NCBI GenBank assembly: GCA_020050895.1
Contig: JAGVJW010000139.1
Span: 1-11,281, forward strand
Reading direction: 5' to 3'
Origin: a bacterium
Lineage (GTDB): Bacteria; Bacteroidota; Ignavibacteria; Kapaibacteriales; Kapaibacteriaceae
Length of the DNA stretch: 11,281 nucleotides
Each line of letters starts with the position of its first letter. Position 1 is the stretch's first letter. Made by a program: the position numbers and the translations under genes. Under the pieces are notes generated by a model. That model was not told the origin of the DNA and searched no databases. It saw only the letters and a program-made list of their open reading frames with translations. Shown in pieces: positions 1 to 6,406 of the stretch.

Positions 1-193
1 CACTCCAAATAATGCCAACCGTTTGATTTGCATTGGCATCCTTGCTTTCAGCCAACCTGTAAAATTCCCATAGTGCGATAGATGTAACTACTATCACGCC
101 GAGGCCAAAAACCACGCCACCATACCACAGAATTCCTATGGTTACCGGAATCCCGATGATTGCGACCAGAAATCTCTGTAAAAGGTTATTCAT
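1..193 (-). CDS. cdsA: Phosphatidate cytidylyltransferase (CdsA), N-terminal part, cut by window edge
   Basis: Reverse-strand frame from ATG at 191-193 running off the left edge, giving 64 residues. It begins MNNLLQRFLVAIIGIPVTIG, followed by a glycine-containing hydrophobic stretch and ALWEFYRLAES. The pattern of an N-terminal Arg, a hydrophobic helix with an Ile-Pro, a GG pair and the E-F-Y-R-L-A-E segment is characteristic of the first two membrane helices of CdsA. CdsA makes CDP-diacylglycerol from phosphatidic acid and CTP in the inner membrane, the branch point of phospholipid synthesis. The catalytic C-terminal signature lies outside the window, so activity cannot be judged. The gene is transcribed divergently from the dehydrogenase-like gene starting at 256, with 62 bp between the two starts. 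Confidence 0.85.
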   Translation of the reverse strand, partial: MNNLLQRFLVAIIGIPVTIGILWYGGVVFGLGVIVVTSIALWEFYRLAESKDANANQTVGIIWS

Positions 194-203
194 AGCAGTA
201 CAA

Positions 204-211
204 CAAATCTA
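204..211 (-). promoter_or_regulatory. Possible Bacteroidota-type -7 element for cdsA
   Basis: On the minus strand this reads TAGATTTG, a match to the TAnnTTTG -7 consensus. It ends 10 bp before the cdsA ATG, so the leader would be only a few bases long. I see no -33 TTTG at the usual spacing, so this is weak. Confidence 0.3.
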
Positions 212-255
212 CTCCCGTACATTAGCATTCCACGATTTCAATTTTAATAGTCGCC

Positions 256-1131
256 ATGCACGTATACACTCTTCCCGGCTCATCACAGTATAATGTCCTA
301 CTAACCGGTGAAAGCGACTTTGTGATGGAGTTCGCTTCTATCCTGGATTCAAAGGGCATCACGTTTTCTATTCTGCCTCCCATGGATGAACTCGATGAAC
401 TTGATATGGAACTCGATATTGTTGAACAGGCAATGGGTGAAGCGTCGTTCGATGCCGATGAGTACGGCGTGTTTGCCGACAAAGTAATTGGCGACGTAAG
501 AGACAATGCCGGAACGTATACGCATTTGATCGACCTTTCGATTGAGATGCTGATGGATAGAAAGACGACGTTGGAAGTTGCAGGTGCAGTTAACCCGAAG
601 GCAACAGTTATCGCAACAAGTCTTGCAAATACTGCCACAGAAATTGGCGTGATGACTGGAACAGGATTGCGCATCGTTGGCACAGGGCTTGCCCCATCGG
701 TGATGTCTTTCGCAACACGTATTGATATTGCAGGCGGCCTGAATACCAGGCCGGAACATGTTGAAATGGCACGCGCATTTTTTGAATCACTCGGTTACGA
801 CGTCGACATTGTTGAAGACCGCGTAGGCCTCGTGCAAATGCGCATCTTGGCTACGCTTGTTAACGAAGCTGCTTTTGCCGTGATGGAAGGAGTGGCATCA
901 CCTGAAGATATTGATAATGCAATGAAGCTCGGCGTGAATTATCCTAAGGGACTTCTCGAATGGACAGATGAAATTGGTATTTCTGTAATCACCGTTATTC
1001 TCGATGGATTGTACCGCGAATATGGGCAGGAGCGCTACCGTCCGTGCGTTTTGCTTAAGCAATATGTCCGGGCTGGATGGGAAGGTAAGGCAAGCGGTAA
1101 AGGGTTTTATACATACGAGAAGAGCAAGTGA
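256..1131 (+). CDS. 3-hydroxyacyl-CoA dehydrogenase-like protein with a degenerate active site
   Basis: The 291-residue product resembles 3-hydroxybutyryl-CoA dehydrogenases in length and layout. The C-terminal 3HCDH domain (about 189-288) is well kept: a segment like the family's D-x-x-G-F-V-x-N-R-I-L, then NEAAFAVMEGVASPEDID (Asn203), the K-L-G-x-N-x-P segment, YRPC, VRAGWEGKASGKGFYTY. The N-terminal half is unusual. The Rossmann GxGxxG expected near residues 14-22 is absent (VLLTGESDF), and there is an acidic run, DELDELDMELD, at 44-54. The catalytic H-F-F-N-P motif is replaced by GTGLAP around 142-146, so the catalytic His and the motif's Asn are both missing. I infer a homologue with altered or lost dehydrogenase activity, perhaps a binding or structural protein. 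The ATG at 256 is the first start; no clear Shine-Dalgarno is present. It overlaps the HAD phosphatase gene downstream (GTGA), implying coupled translation. Confidence 0.75.
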   Translation: MHVYTLPGSSQYNVLLTGESDFVMEFASILDSKGITFSILPPMDELDELDMELDIVEQAMGEASFDADEYGVFADKVIGDVRDNAGTYTHLIDLSIEMLMDRKTTLEVAGAVNPKATVIATSLANTATEIGVMTGTGLRIVGTGLAPSVMSFATRIDIAGGLNTRPEHVEMARAFFESLGYDVDIVEDRVGLVQMRILATLVNEAAFAVMEGVASPEDIDNAMKLGVNYPKGLLEWTDEIGISVITVILDGLYREYGQERYRPCVLLKQYVRAGWEGKASGKGFYTYEKSK

Positions 1132-1853
1132 TAAGATTATATCTGGATTTCGACGGAACAATAACGCTCAGAGATGTCGGCGATGAATTGTTTATGGAAT
1201 ATGGCGATTTCCATGTGCATTCCGCTGCATTAATGTCGGGGGAGACCGATGTACGTTCTTATTACAAGGGCGTGGTACAATCACTTCGTAAGGACTGTAC
1301 ACCAGGGACGTTAAAATCCTTTGTCGAGAATCAGGAGGTTGACCCTGGTCTTCTCAACCTTCTTGAATTTTGTAAAAAAAGAGATATTGAAGTTTTGATA
1401 GTTAGCGACGGCTTCGATAGTTACATCAACCCGATATTGAGCAAGCATGTACTTAGCAATTCAGAGATTGGAATCGGAGATCTGAAAGTAATGAGCAATA
1501 CTCTCCAGTACGATGGATCACAGTGGATACCAGCGTTCCCCGGCGCTACTGAGTCATGCTCATGCTTCTGCGCTTCGTGCAAGAGGAATGCTGTTATAGG
1601 TACAAGCACCGAGGCTGATGTAACGATCTACGTGGGAGACGGAATGTCGGACGAGTGTGCAATTCAATACTGCGACGTTGTGTTTGCAAAGCACTCTCTC
1701 GCCGCATTCTGCAACTCGCATCGAATTCCTCACCATCCATTCAAAAACCTCAGTGATGTTCAGCGGATCCTTGCATCCAAATTGGCGACTGGAGAACTCA
1801 GACAGCGACGTCAGGCTGCGGTTGCCAGAGCATTAGCGTTGAGAAGCGAGTAG
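1128..1853 (+). CDS. MtnX-like HAD-IB family phosphatase
   Basis: A 241-residue haloacid dehalogenase-superfamily phosphohydrolase. Motif I is LDFDGT, with nucleophile Asp7 and acid/base Asp9. Motif II is the IVSDG segment (Ser93), and motif III is VGDGMSDECA (Asp171, Asp175), followed by ADIVFAK-like DVVFAKHSLAAFC. This layout, together with a cysteine-rich stretch SCSCFCASCK (Cys144, 146, 148, 151) before the C-terminal motif, resembles MtnX (2-hydroxy-3-keto-5-methylthiopentenyl-1-phosphate phosphatase) and its relatives. MtnX acts in methionine salvage, but no other salvage gene is in the window, so the substrate is unknown. The GTG start at 1128 overlaps the previous stop by 4 bp; motif I begins at residue 6, so no later start is possible. 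It ends only 4 bp from the convergent histidine ammonia-lyase gene. Confidence 0.75.
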   Translation: MIRLYLDFDGTITLRDVGDELFMEYGDFHVHSAALMSGETDVRSYYKGVVQSLRKDCTPGTLKSFVENQEVDPGLLNLLEFCKKRDIEVLIVSDGFDSYINPILSKHVLSNSEIGIGDLKVMSNTLQYDGSQWIPAFPGATESCSCFCASCKRNAVIGTSTEADVTIYVGDGMSDECAIQYCDVVFAKHSLAAFCNSHRIPHHPFKNLSDVQRILASKLATGELRQRRQAAVARALALRSE

Positions 1854-1857
1854 CTAA

Positions 1858-3369
1858 TCACAAATCAAATCCAATCGCCTTCCGGATTTCTCCGCTGACT
1901 ACAAGCTTGCGTACATCTTCCATGTCTTTGTAGAGAATGCGATCTGATTCGGCAAATGGCACACGCGCTCTAATAGTGGCAATCACGTTTTCTAGCGCAG
2001 TGCTGGAAGTGAGTGGCCGCAATAAGTCAATCCCCTGAGCGGCACAAAGCAGTTCAATTGCGAGCACTGACTCAACATTACCGACAATCTCCCACAATTT
2101 TCTAGCAGCAATGCTTCCCATTGAATTGTGGTCTTCCTGATTTGCACTAGTTGGTATGCTGTCGACGCTTGCCGGGTGGGCGAGCACCTTGTTTTCGCTT
2201 ACCATGGATGCAGCGGTGTATTGCGCAATCATCATTCCCGAGTTTAAACCGCCCCCTACCGCTAAAAATCTCGGGAGACCACCGAGTGCAGAATTGACGA
2301 GACGTTCTGTACGACGCTCGGAAATGCTTGCAATTTCAGATATAGCAATGGCAAGGAAATCGAGGGTGATGGCAAGGGGCTGACCATGAAAGTTCCCGCC
2401 CTCGAGAGCAACGTCGTCATCTGCAAAAACAAGCGGATTATCTGTTACGCTGTTTACTTCAAGTTGAAACACTCGCGCAGCATATTCGAAAGCATCGCGG
2501 CTAGCACCGTGCACCTGTGGCATGCAGCGCAATGAATATGCATCCTGTACTTTTAAATCGCCGACACGATGCGATTCACGAATATCACTTCCTTTAATAA
2601 GTGCTCTCAAGTTTCGGGCACAGCGTAACTGACCCGGGTGAGGACGTGCAAGATGTAAACGCTCGTCGAATGCAATGTCGGTGCCGCGCAATGCATCCGT
2701 CGACAATGCTCCGGCAATATCGGCCACATCAAGCAGGTTGCCGATACGGTGGAAAGCCAAGACACCGTATGCACACATCATCTGTGTGCCGTTAATCAAC
2801 GCAAGACCCTCTTTTGAATCCAGAACAACGGGCTCGATGCCGTGTGCTTGCAAAACGTCTGCAGCAGGCTTGCCGTCTATCTCTCCCCTGCCGATAAGCG
2901 CCAGCGCTAGATGAGCAAGCGGCGCAAGATCTCCACTTGACCCAACGGAGCCCTTACCGGGAATATCAGGAACAAGGTTATTATTAAACATTGTTATCAA
3001 CGTTTGGAGTGTCTGTACCCGAATTCCCGACAGCCCCCTTGCAAGCGCGTTGATACGCAAGATCATCATTGCGCGAACGATTTCCGGCGGAAGGAGCGGG
3101 CCCATCGCTGCGCTGTGCGACATAATCAGATTCTCCTGTAGCCTTCTTGTGTTTTCGGGTGAAATAACTACGTTGGAGAACTCTCCAAATCCAGTTGTCA
3201 GCCCGTAAACAACACGTCCTTCCGAGGTCCAGCGTTCAACGGCATCTCTGGATGCCTGCATTCGCCCTATTGCAGCATCGGTTAATTCAATTTGCGCTTG
3301 AGCGTCATATGCTGCTTGTGCTACGTCAGAAATCGTTAGCGACTCACCATCAATGTGCAGCGTATGCAT
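1858..3369 (-). CDS. hutH: Histidine ammonia-lyase (MIO enzyme with Ser-Ser-Gly triad)
   Basis: A 503-residue aromatic amino-acid lyase, normal for HutH, which deaminates L-histidine to trans-urocanate. Residues matching the Pseudomonas HAL active site are present: Tyr55 (VVYGLTTGFG), His85 (LIMSHSAAMG), Asn193 (LINGTQ), Tyr278 and Arg281 (VQDAYSLR), Phe327 (GGNFHGQ) and Glu412 (SANQEDHNSMG). The Q-E-D-H glutamate and the S-H histidine favour histidine over phenylalanine or tyrosine. The self-cyclising triad reads S144-S145-G146 (GSVGSSGDLAP) where Ala-Ser-Gly is usual. I chose the ATG at 3367-3369: the product then starts MHTLHIDGESLTI, as HAL proteins do, and AAGGGG lies 3 bp upstream. A longer frame to 3435 would overlap the ATP-grasp gene. 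Only 7 bp separate it from that gene, so they are very likely co-transcribed. No hutU, hutI or hutG is in the window. Confidence 0.88.
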   Translation of the reverse strand: MHTLHIDGESLTISDVAQAAYDAQAQIELTDAAIGRMQASRDAVERWTSEGRVVYGLTTGFGEFSNVVISPENTRRLQENLIMSHSAAMGPLLPPEIVRAMMILRINALARGLSGIRVQTLQTLITMFNNNLVPDIPGKGSVGSSGDLAPLAHLALALIGRGEIDGKPAADVLQAHGIEPVVLDSKEGLALINGTQMMCAYGVLAFHRIGNLLDVADIAGALSTDALRGTDIAFDERLHLARPHPGQLRCARNLRALIKGSDIRESHRVGDLKVQDAYSLRCMPQVHGASRDAFEYAARVFQLEVNSVTDNPLVFADDDVALEGGNFHGQPLAITLDFLAIAISEIASISERRTERLVNSALGGLPRFLAVGGGLNSGMMIAQYTAASMVSENKVLAHPASVDSIPTSANQEDHNSMGSIAARKLWEIVGNVESVLAIELLCAAQGIDLLRPLTSSTALENVIATIRARVPFAESDRILYKDMEDVRKLVVSGEIRKAIGFDL

Positions 3370-3372
3370 AAG

Positions 3373-3378
3373 CCCCTT
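3373..3378 (-). promoter_or_regulatory. Ribosome binding site deciding the hutH start
   Basis: AAGGGG on the minus strand, 3 bp before the ATG at 3369 and overlapping the stop codon of the ATP-grasp gene. The spacing is short, but the site supports the internal ATG over the upstream one at 3435. Confidence 0.4.
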
Positions 3379-4300
3379 ACTTGATGAAACTGCTCCAGGA
3401 GTATTCCCTTGGAGTAGTGCGTCCCTTCTTGGCAAGGTCTATCAGAAAGGTTGCAGCAGTTTTTAGGATCCACTCGAAATTCTCATCTTGAATAGACGAC
3501 CGCTCGGCATCGGGAGCTGGATTCATGTAGTCTATGGCATATGGGATTCCGTCGCGTACCGCAAATTCAACCGTGTTAAAATCGTACCCCAGCATAGTGC
3601 AGATTTTAATGCAGAGGTTGGTTAACATGCTAGTCATTTCTTCGGTAGGTGCAAACGATGCCTTGTACCTTAGGTGGTGTGGATTGCGCGGTTCATAGGG
3701 CATGATGTGCACATGTTCTTTTCCAATGCAATAACACCGGTAGTATTCGGTGAATTCGATGCCTTCCTGCAGCGTCATCACTATGTCGGCTGTCTCGCTA
3801 TAGCGTTCAAAGAATTCGTCAATCGAATGAACCTTGTACACATGCTTCCAGCCTCCTCCATCGTGAGGTTTTAGGTATGCTGGGAAGCCGATGTAATCAA
3901 AGATTTCCTTCCAATTCAGAGGATAGGTAAGATTTCTGAATGATTCCGAAGTCGTATCCCGCGGGTGATTTTTAGTTGGCAGCAGTACTGTTTTCGGAAC
4001 CGGAATACCAATTTTGTTCGCAATGGCATAGTTGAAAAATTTATCATCAGCCTCCCACCAGAACGGGTTGTTCACAATCCGTACACCCTGCATAGCTGCA
4101 ACCTTGAGCATTGCCCGATAAAAGGGAACATCCTGCGATATGCGGTCGAGTATTACATCAAACTCGAACATCTGATCGAGCCGTATTCCTCCAACCTTCA
4201 GGAACTCGGCTGAGACTCCATCGTCGCGACCGTTAATTTCAGCAACAAGTGCAGGCGGGAAGGTTTGTTCCATGCCAACCAACAAACCAACTTTCTTCAT
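3377..4300 (-). CDS. ATP-grasp superfamily ligase, substrate unknown
   Basis: A 307-residue protein with an ATP-grasp layout. A pre-ATP-grasp domain (about 1-80) begins MKKVGLLVGMEQTFPPALV. Next come NNPFWWEADDKFFN (Lys87) and GIPVPKTVLLP. The ATP-binding lysine and glycine-rich loop are at YLKPHDGGGWKHV (Lys144, Gly148-150), the hinge at LQEGIEF (about 177-183), and the metal-binding end at NTVEFAV (Glu245) and DYMNPAPD (Asp257, Asn260). These motifs fit the RimK/glutathione synthetase/D-Ala-D-Ala ligase type, which joins a carboxylate to an amine through an acyl-phosphate. Substrate residues are not recognisable to me. A good AGAGG lies 5 bp before the ATG. It sits between the broken LpxH-like gene (18 bp upstream) and hutH (7 bp downstream) on the same strand. 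A role in conjugating an amino acid or its lyase product is inferred from that pairing only. Confidence 0.7.
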   Translation of the reverse strand: MKKVGLLVGMEQTFPPALVAEINGRDDGVSAEFLKVGGIRLDQMFEFDVILDRISQDVPFYRAMLKVAAMQGVRIVNNPFWWEADDKFFNYAIANKIGIPVPKTVLLPTKNHPRDTTSESFRNLTYPLNWKEIFDYIGFPAYLKPHDGGGWKHVYKVHSIDEFFERYSETADIVMTLQEGIEFTEYYRCYCIGKEHVHIMPYEPRNPHHLRYKASFAPTEEMTSMLTNLCIKICTMLGYDFNTVEFAVRDGIPYAIDYMNPAPDAERSSIQDENFEWILKTAATFLIDLAKKGRTTPREYSWSSFIK

Positions 4301-4305
4301 GATAA

Positions 4306-4310
4306 CCTCT
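4306..4310 (-). promoter_or_regulatory. Shine-Dalgarno of the ATP-grasp gene
   Basis: AGAGG on the minus strand, 5 bp before the ATG at 4298-4300, supporting that start. Confidence 0.5.
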
Positions 4311-4318
4311 CACGGGGG

Positions 4319-5100
4319 CTAGTGGGATGCAAAGATAAGTTGCATGCCATCGCGGGGGGTGAACCTGCCAAGCATTGGAGCCGATCCGAGCCAGTCACCG
4401 AGGTTCACATACAAGCCGTGGTTGATGCGTTCAAACGTTGACTTGTGTCGATGGCCCATAACAACAACATCGTAGCCTTCGCTCAGCTTGGATTGTGCAA
4501 AGTCTCTCAATCCGTCTGACGTACCATAATCTTTTGACGCAGTAAAGTCCCTACTACTCTGAGATGTACGGGATGCCAAACGGATTCCGAAATCAGGATG
4601 AAGAAATCGGAACACAGACTGTGCCACACGGCTTCGTAAATGCTTCGCAGAATTAGATATCCTCTGTCGTTACTAGCCTTACCATCGCCATGACTAATGT
4701 AAAATCGTTTGCCCCCTATCAATGCGTCGATGTCTCCCATTTCAACCTTGATACCTATCTCCTCCTGGAAGTATCTCCAGTGCCCGAAATCGTGATTGCC
4801 CATAAGGTAGGTTATAGGGATTCCTGCATCAACGAAATCATGCAGCATGGCAAGCGTTCTAACATGCCCCTTGGGAATAGTTGTTTTGTAGTCGAACCAG
4901 AAATCGAACAGGTCGCCGACAACAAAGAGATGGCACGTTGTGTTCTTAATGTCGGATAAGGCTTGGATCAGCACCCTCTCTCGATTGCGATCCGTCTCCC
5001 TATCGCCGAAACCCAGGTGTACGTCGGATATAAAGGTGACGTCCCTTCCTTCAGGCACTTCTATTATCAGGTTCCTAACAGAGACGACGGGCGAAAACAT
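4319..5100 (-). pseudogene. LpxH-like UDP-2,3-diacylglucosamine hydrolase, interrupted by one frameshift
   Basis: Two minus-strand frames together encode a complete calcineurin-like metallophosphoesterase of about 259 residues. The first (from 5100) carries FISDVHLG (Asp26, His28), VGDLFDFWFDYKT (Asp63), MGNHDFGHW and ISHGDG (His137), then loses homology after IYEAV. The second frame (from about 4627 to the TAG at 4319) resumes with SVFRFLHPDFGIRLASR and ends with MGHRHKSTF and LYVNLGDWLG. The break is near 4624-4629 (GTGTGG on the minus strand) and can be cured by removing two bases or adding one. LpxH cleaves UDP-2,3-diacylglucosamine to lipid X in lipid A synthesis. The ATG at 5098-5100 puts the D-x-H motif near the N-terminus; a longer frame would overlap panB. 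Every metal motif is intact, so this is a very recent break or a sequencing error. It is the first gene of the ATP-grasp/hutH operon. Confidence 0.75.
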
Positions 5101-5118
5101 AATTGAAAAATAACGACA

Positions 5119-5133
5119 CGAAGTGCTGCTTCG
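5119..5133. repeat. Short inverted repeat between divergent lpxH-like and panB genes
   Basis: CGAAG at 5119-5123 and CTTCG at 5129-5133 around a 5-base centre, immediately upstream of the panB -7 element. It could be an operator for the divergent pair, but five-base arms can arise by chance. Confidence 0.25.
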
Positions 5134-5135
5134 GC

Positions 5136-5143
5136 TATCTTTG
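5136..5143 (+). promoter_or_regulatory. Bacteroidota-type -7 promoter element of panB
   Basis: TATCTTTG is an exact match to TAnnTTTG, 20 bp before the panB ATG. It predicts a transcript start near 5150. No convincing -33 TTTG is seen at the expected distance. Confidence 0.5.
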
Positions 5144-5163
5144 CGCCTTGTTAAAAATTTACT

Positions 5164-5982
5164 ATGTCTCAAAATCCGACTACACGTAAGCGTGTAACTA
5201 CGCTACGCCTGGCACAGATGAAGGAAACGCAGACACCAATAACGTGTCTGACGGCCTACGATGCGCTGACTGCCGAGATCTTTGATCAGGCTGGTATCGA
5301 TCTGCTGCTTGTGGGAGATTCCCTGGGGAATGTAATTCAGGGTCACGACACCACAATTCCCGTTACGCTCGAGCACATGATCTATCACACGCAGGCAGTG
5401 GTGCGTTCCGTCCATCATTCAATGGTGGTAACGGACATGCCCTTTATGTCGTATCAAGCCTCTCCACGCGAAGCATTTCGCAATGCAGGCAGACTCATGA
5501 AAGAAGCCGGGTCGGGTGCAGTTAAATTGGAAGGGGGCATGCGAGTGTTGGATGCAGTACGCCTGATGACAGAGAATGGAATACCAGTGATGGGACACTT
5601 GGGCCTGACTCCTCAGAGCATTCACCAATTTGGTTCTTATCGCGAGCGTGGCGCTTCTCCAGAAGAAGCCGATCAAATCAAGGCAGATGCCATGGCGCTT
5701 GAGCAAGCAGGTGTCTTTGCTATCGTCTTGGAAAAAATACCCGCGTCGCTTGCCGCTGAAATTACAAATGCATCTCAGGTGCCGACGATTGGTATTGGTG
5801 CAGGACAACATTGCGACGGACAAATACTTGTGTGGACAGATATGATGGGAATGTCTACTCAATTCAGACCACGTTTCGTTCGCCGGTATGCAGAACTCAA
5901 TGAAGAAATGACGAAGGGCGTAAAGCAATACATTGCAGATATTCATGCTCATAAGTTCCCATCAGAAGAGGAAAGCTATTGA
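5164..5982 (+). CDS. panB: 3-methyl-2-oxobutanoate hydroxymethyltransferase (PanB)
   Basis: A 272-residue cytosolic TIM-barrel enzyme that transfers a hydroxymethyl group from 5,10-methylene-tetrahydrofolate to 2-oxoisovalerate, giving ketopantoate in pantothenate and CoA synthesis. The family motifs are unmistakable: CLTAYDALTAEIFDQAG, LLVGDSLGNVIQGHDTTIPV (metal ligand Asp52), VVTDMPFMSY (Asp91), VKLEGG (Glu123), MGHLGLTPQS, IVLEKIP (catalytic base Glu190) and GIGAGQHCDGQILVWTDMMG. All ligands and the base are present and the length is normal (E. coli PanB has 264 residues), so it should be active. The start at 5164 follows a TAnnTTTG element. Its stop overlaps the next gene's start (TGATG), an unusual coupling of a vitamin gene to a cytochrome lipoprotein. 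Confidence 0.96.
   Translation: MSQNPTTRKRVTTLRLAQMKETQTPITCLTAYDALTAEIFDQAGIDLLLVGDSLGNVIQGHDTTIPVTLEHMIYHTQAVVRSVHHSMVVTDMPFMSYQASPREAFRNAGRLMKEAGSGAVKLEGGMRVLDAVRLMTENGIPVMGHLGLTPQSIHQFGSYRERGASPEEADQIKADAMALEQAGVFAIVLEKIPASLAAEITNASQVPTIGIGAGQHCDGQILVWTDMMGMSTQFRPRFVRRYAELNEEMTKGVKQYIADIHAHKFPSEEESY
5967..5972 (+). promoter_or_regulatory. Shine-Dalgarno inside panB for the cytochrome lipoprotein
   Basis: AGAGGA, 9 bp before the ATG at 5982. It selects this ATG over the adjacent TTG at 5979 and shows translation starts right at the end of panB. Confidence 0.45.
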
Positions 5983-6368
5983 TGAGAGGAACGATGATTG
6001 CGGCAGTAGCTTCGTTAGTTATCTCAAGTTTGTACGGGTGTTCGCAGTCACCCGTTACTAACTCAAACGACATCGTATTTCCGGATTCTCTTGTCAGCTA
6101 CCAAAAGCACGTCAAACCATTTCTCAATCTAAAATGCGGACAATGCCACAGTGACTCGTATGCAGCCGGCGGGATTCGATTAACACAGTATTCTTATTTA
6201 CTTTTTGACAAACCCAATCTCATTGTGCCAGGTCAGCCAGACCAATCGTTAGTAAATCAGGTGTTAGAGAGGCTGATAGCTCATCAGGCAGGCCGATTTG
6301 AAACGATACCTTCGAATCAAATCATCGGAATGCGAACATGGGTTACTGAAGGAGCATTGAACAATTGA
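5982..6368 (+). CDS. Monoheme c-type cytochrome lipoprotein
   Basis: A 128-residue exported protein. A signal peptide ends in the lipobox LYG-C20, so the mature protein should be a membrane-anchored lipoprotein. A single heme-binding CGQCH (Cys52, Cys55, His56) follows VKPFLNLK, then AAGGIRLTQYSYL, VPGQPDQSLV, and MRTWVTEGALNN at the end. This order, with the GGIRL motif and the W-x-x-E-G-A-x-N-N tail, resembles the PSCyt1-type cytochrome domain (PF07635). That family usually has an M-P-P motif for the second heme ligand; here the region reads RFETIP, so the sixth ligand is unclear (Met117 is one candidate). The ATG at 5982 shares a base with the panB stop and has AGAGGA 9 bp upstream. It probably carries one electron in the periplasm; its partners are unknown. 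Confidence 0.78.
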   Translation: MRGTMIAAVASLVISSLYGCSQSPVTNSNDIVFPDSLVSYQKHVKPFLNLKCGQCHSDSYAAGGIRLTQYSYLLFDKPNLIVPGQPDQSLVNQVLERLIAHQAGRFETIPSNQIIGMRTWVTEGALNN

Positions 6369-6393
6369 AAAATAACCGATCACAAAAACAATC

Positions 6394-6398
6394 AAGGA
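6394..6398 (+). promoter_or_regulatory. Shine-Dalgarno favouring the ATG at 6407
   Basis: AAGGA, 8 bp before ATG 6407. It overlaps the other in-frame ATG at 6398, so it cannot serve that one. Confidence 0.45.
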
Positions 6399-6406
6399 TG
6401 TCAATC

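Noticed and set aside
222..759. Long open frames on the minus strand opposite the dehydrogenase-like gene
   Set aside because: Low-complexity serine runs or cysteine-rich sequence with no family resemblance; they mirror a well-supported gene on the other strand.
3370..3435. N-terminal extension of hutH to an ATG at 3435
   Set aside because: It would overlap the ATP-grasp gene by 59 bp and add residues absent from HAL proteins; the ATG at 3369 has the family start and a ribosome site.
4619..4632. Programmed ribosomal frameshift in the LpxH-like gene
   Set aside because: No slippery heptamer or strong downstream stem is seen, and the family is not known to use one.
5419..5952. 177-codon minus-strand frame opposite panB
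   Set aside because: It lies fully inside panB, whose motifs are certain, and its translation resembles nothing known to me.
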